NCBI GenBank assembly: GCA_003140785.1
Contig: PLKY01000035.1
Coordinates: forward strand, 12,166 to 25,350
Length of the DNA: 13,185 nt
Direction of reading: 5' to 3'
Origin: Acidobacteriaceae bacterium
GTDB lineage: Bacteria > Acidobacteriota > Terriglobia > Terriglobales > Acidobacteriaceae
Shown: piece by piece, positions 12,983 through 13,185 of the stretch
Layout of the letters: each line of letters begins with the position of its first letter
How positions within the stretch are numbered: the first letter of the stretch is position 1
The notes under the pieces: model-generated
The model's input: the letters and a program-made list of their open reading frames with translations, nothing else
Told to the model about the DNA's origin: nothing
Database searches by the model: none
Program-made: the position numbers and the translations under genes

Positions 12983-13185
12983 TTTCCCTCCTTGAGGTTC
13001 CGGATTCCGGATGTTGAAGATTTCAGAGATTGTTGTCATCTCCCTGTTCGCTTTGAGGGGAACCCATGGCGCGGCCAGAGAGTTGATGGAATTGAGCCTT
13101 GAGAGCATCGAAGGGTGCCGTTTTCTTGAGAAAAACGCCACTTGGCTGTATGCGTTCGGTCTACACCAATTCCGAAATTGCTATA

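Noticed and set aside
1..13185. CRISPR array, tRNA or rRNA genes, riboswitches of known classes, transposase genes
   Set aside because: I looked for regular spacer-repeat structure, tRNA T-loop signatures, rRNA words and transposase motifs and found none.

Overview
The window looks like chromosomal DNA from an Acidobacteriota (Terriglobales-like) bacterium. This is inferred from the GC-rich base composition, the secreted M13 metallopeptidase with its family-typical CRVW C-terminus, the small secreted LPAGDY-motif protein of a kind I associate with acidobacteria, and long GC-rich palindromes between genes. No 16S rRNA or other decisive taxonomic marker is present.

Layout. (1) 1-2036, minus strand: the 5' part of a 3-oxoacid/glutaconate-type CoA-transferase subunit A, preceded by an IclR-family regulator of the PcaR/PcaU/PobR type and, further upstream, a Tat-like exported YjlB-type cupin. 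A close match to the Pseudomonas PcaR operator lies just before the regulator, pointing to aromatic catabolism through beta-ketoadipate. (2) 2164-4902, plus strand: a CpxRA/OmpR-type response regulator and histidine kinase (overlapping genes), then a small secreted protein and a strong intrinsic terminator. The same 15-bp direct repeat (TTAAG-N5-TTAAG) precedes both the regulator operon and the secreted-protein gene, suggesting an autoregulated two-component system with an adjacent target. (3) 4950-8709, minus strand: an M13 metalloendopeptidase, a possible tiny ORF coupled by TAATG, and an APC-family amino-acid permease.

(4) 8915-10174: a small unknown coiled-coil protein, then about 645 bp without a gene that holds a perfect 28-bp palindrome containing a canonical parS centromere site, a tandem repeat resembling an insertion-sequence end, and the promoter and structured leader of rpmB (ribosomal protein bL28). 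A terminator follows rpmB. The parS site suggests this segment lies on the origin side of the chromosome. (5) 10196-12982, minus strand: a hicAB toxin-antitoxin pair, then msrB, ridA, a DUF1761 membrane protein and an osmC-type peroxidase. The last group is a run of housekeeping and damage-defence genes separated by two large intergenic palindromes. The final ~200 bp (12983-13185) upstream of osmC shows no gene I can support.

The observations most worth following are the duplicated TTAAG operator linking the two-component system to the secreted protein, the parS site, and the PcaR-like box.
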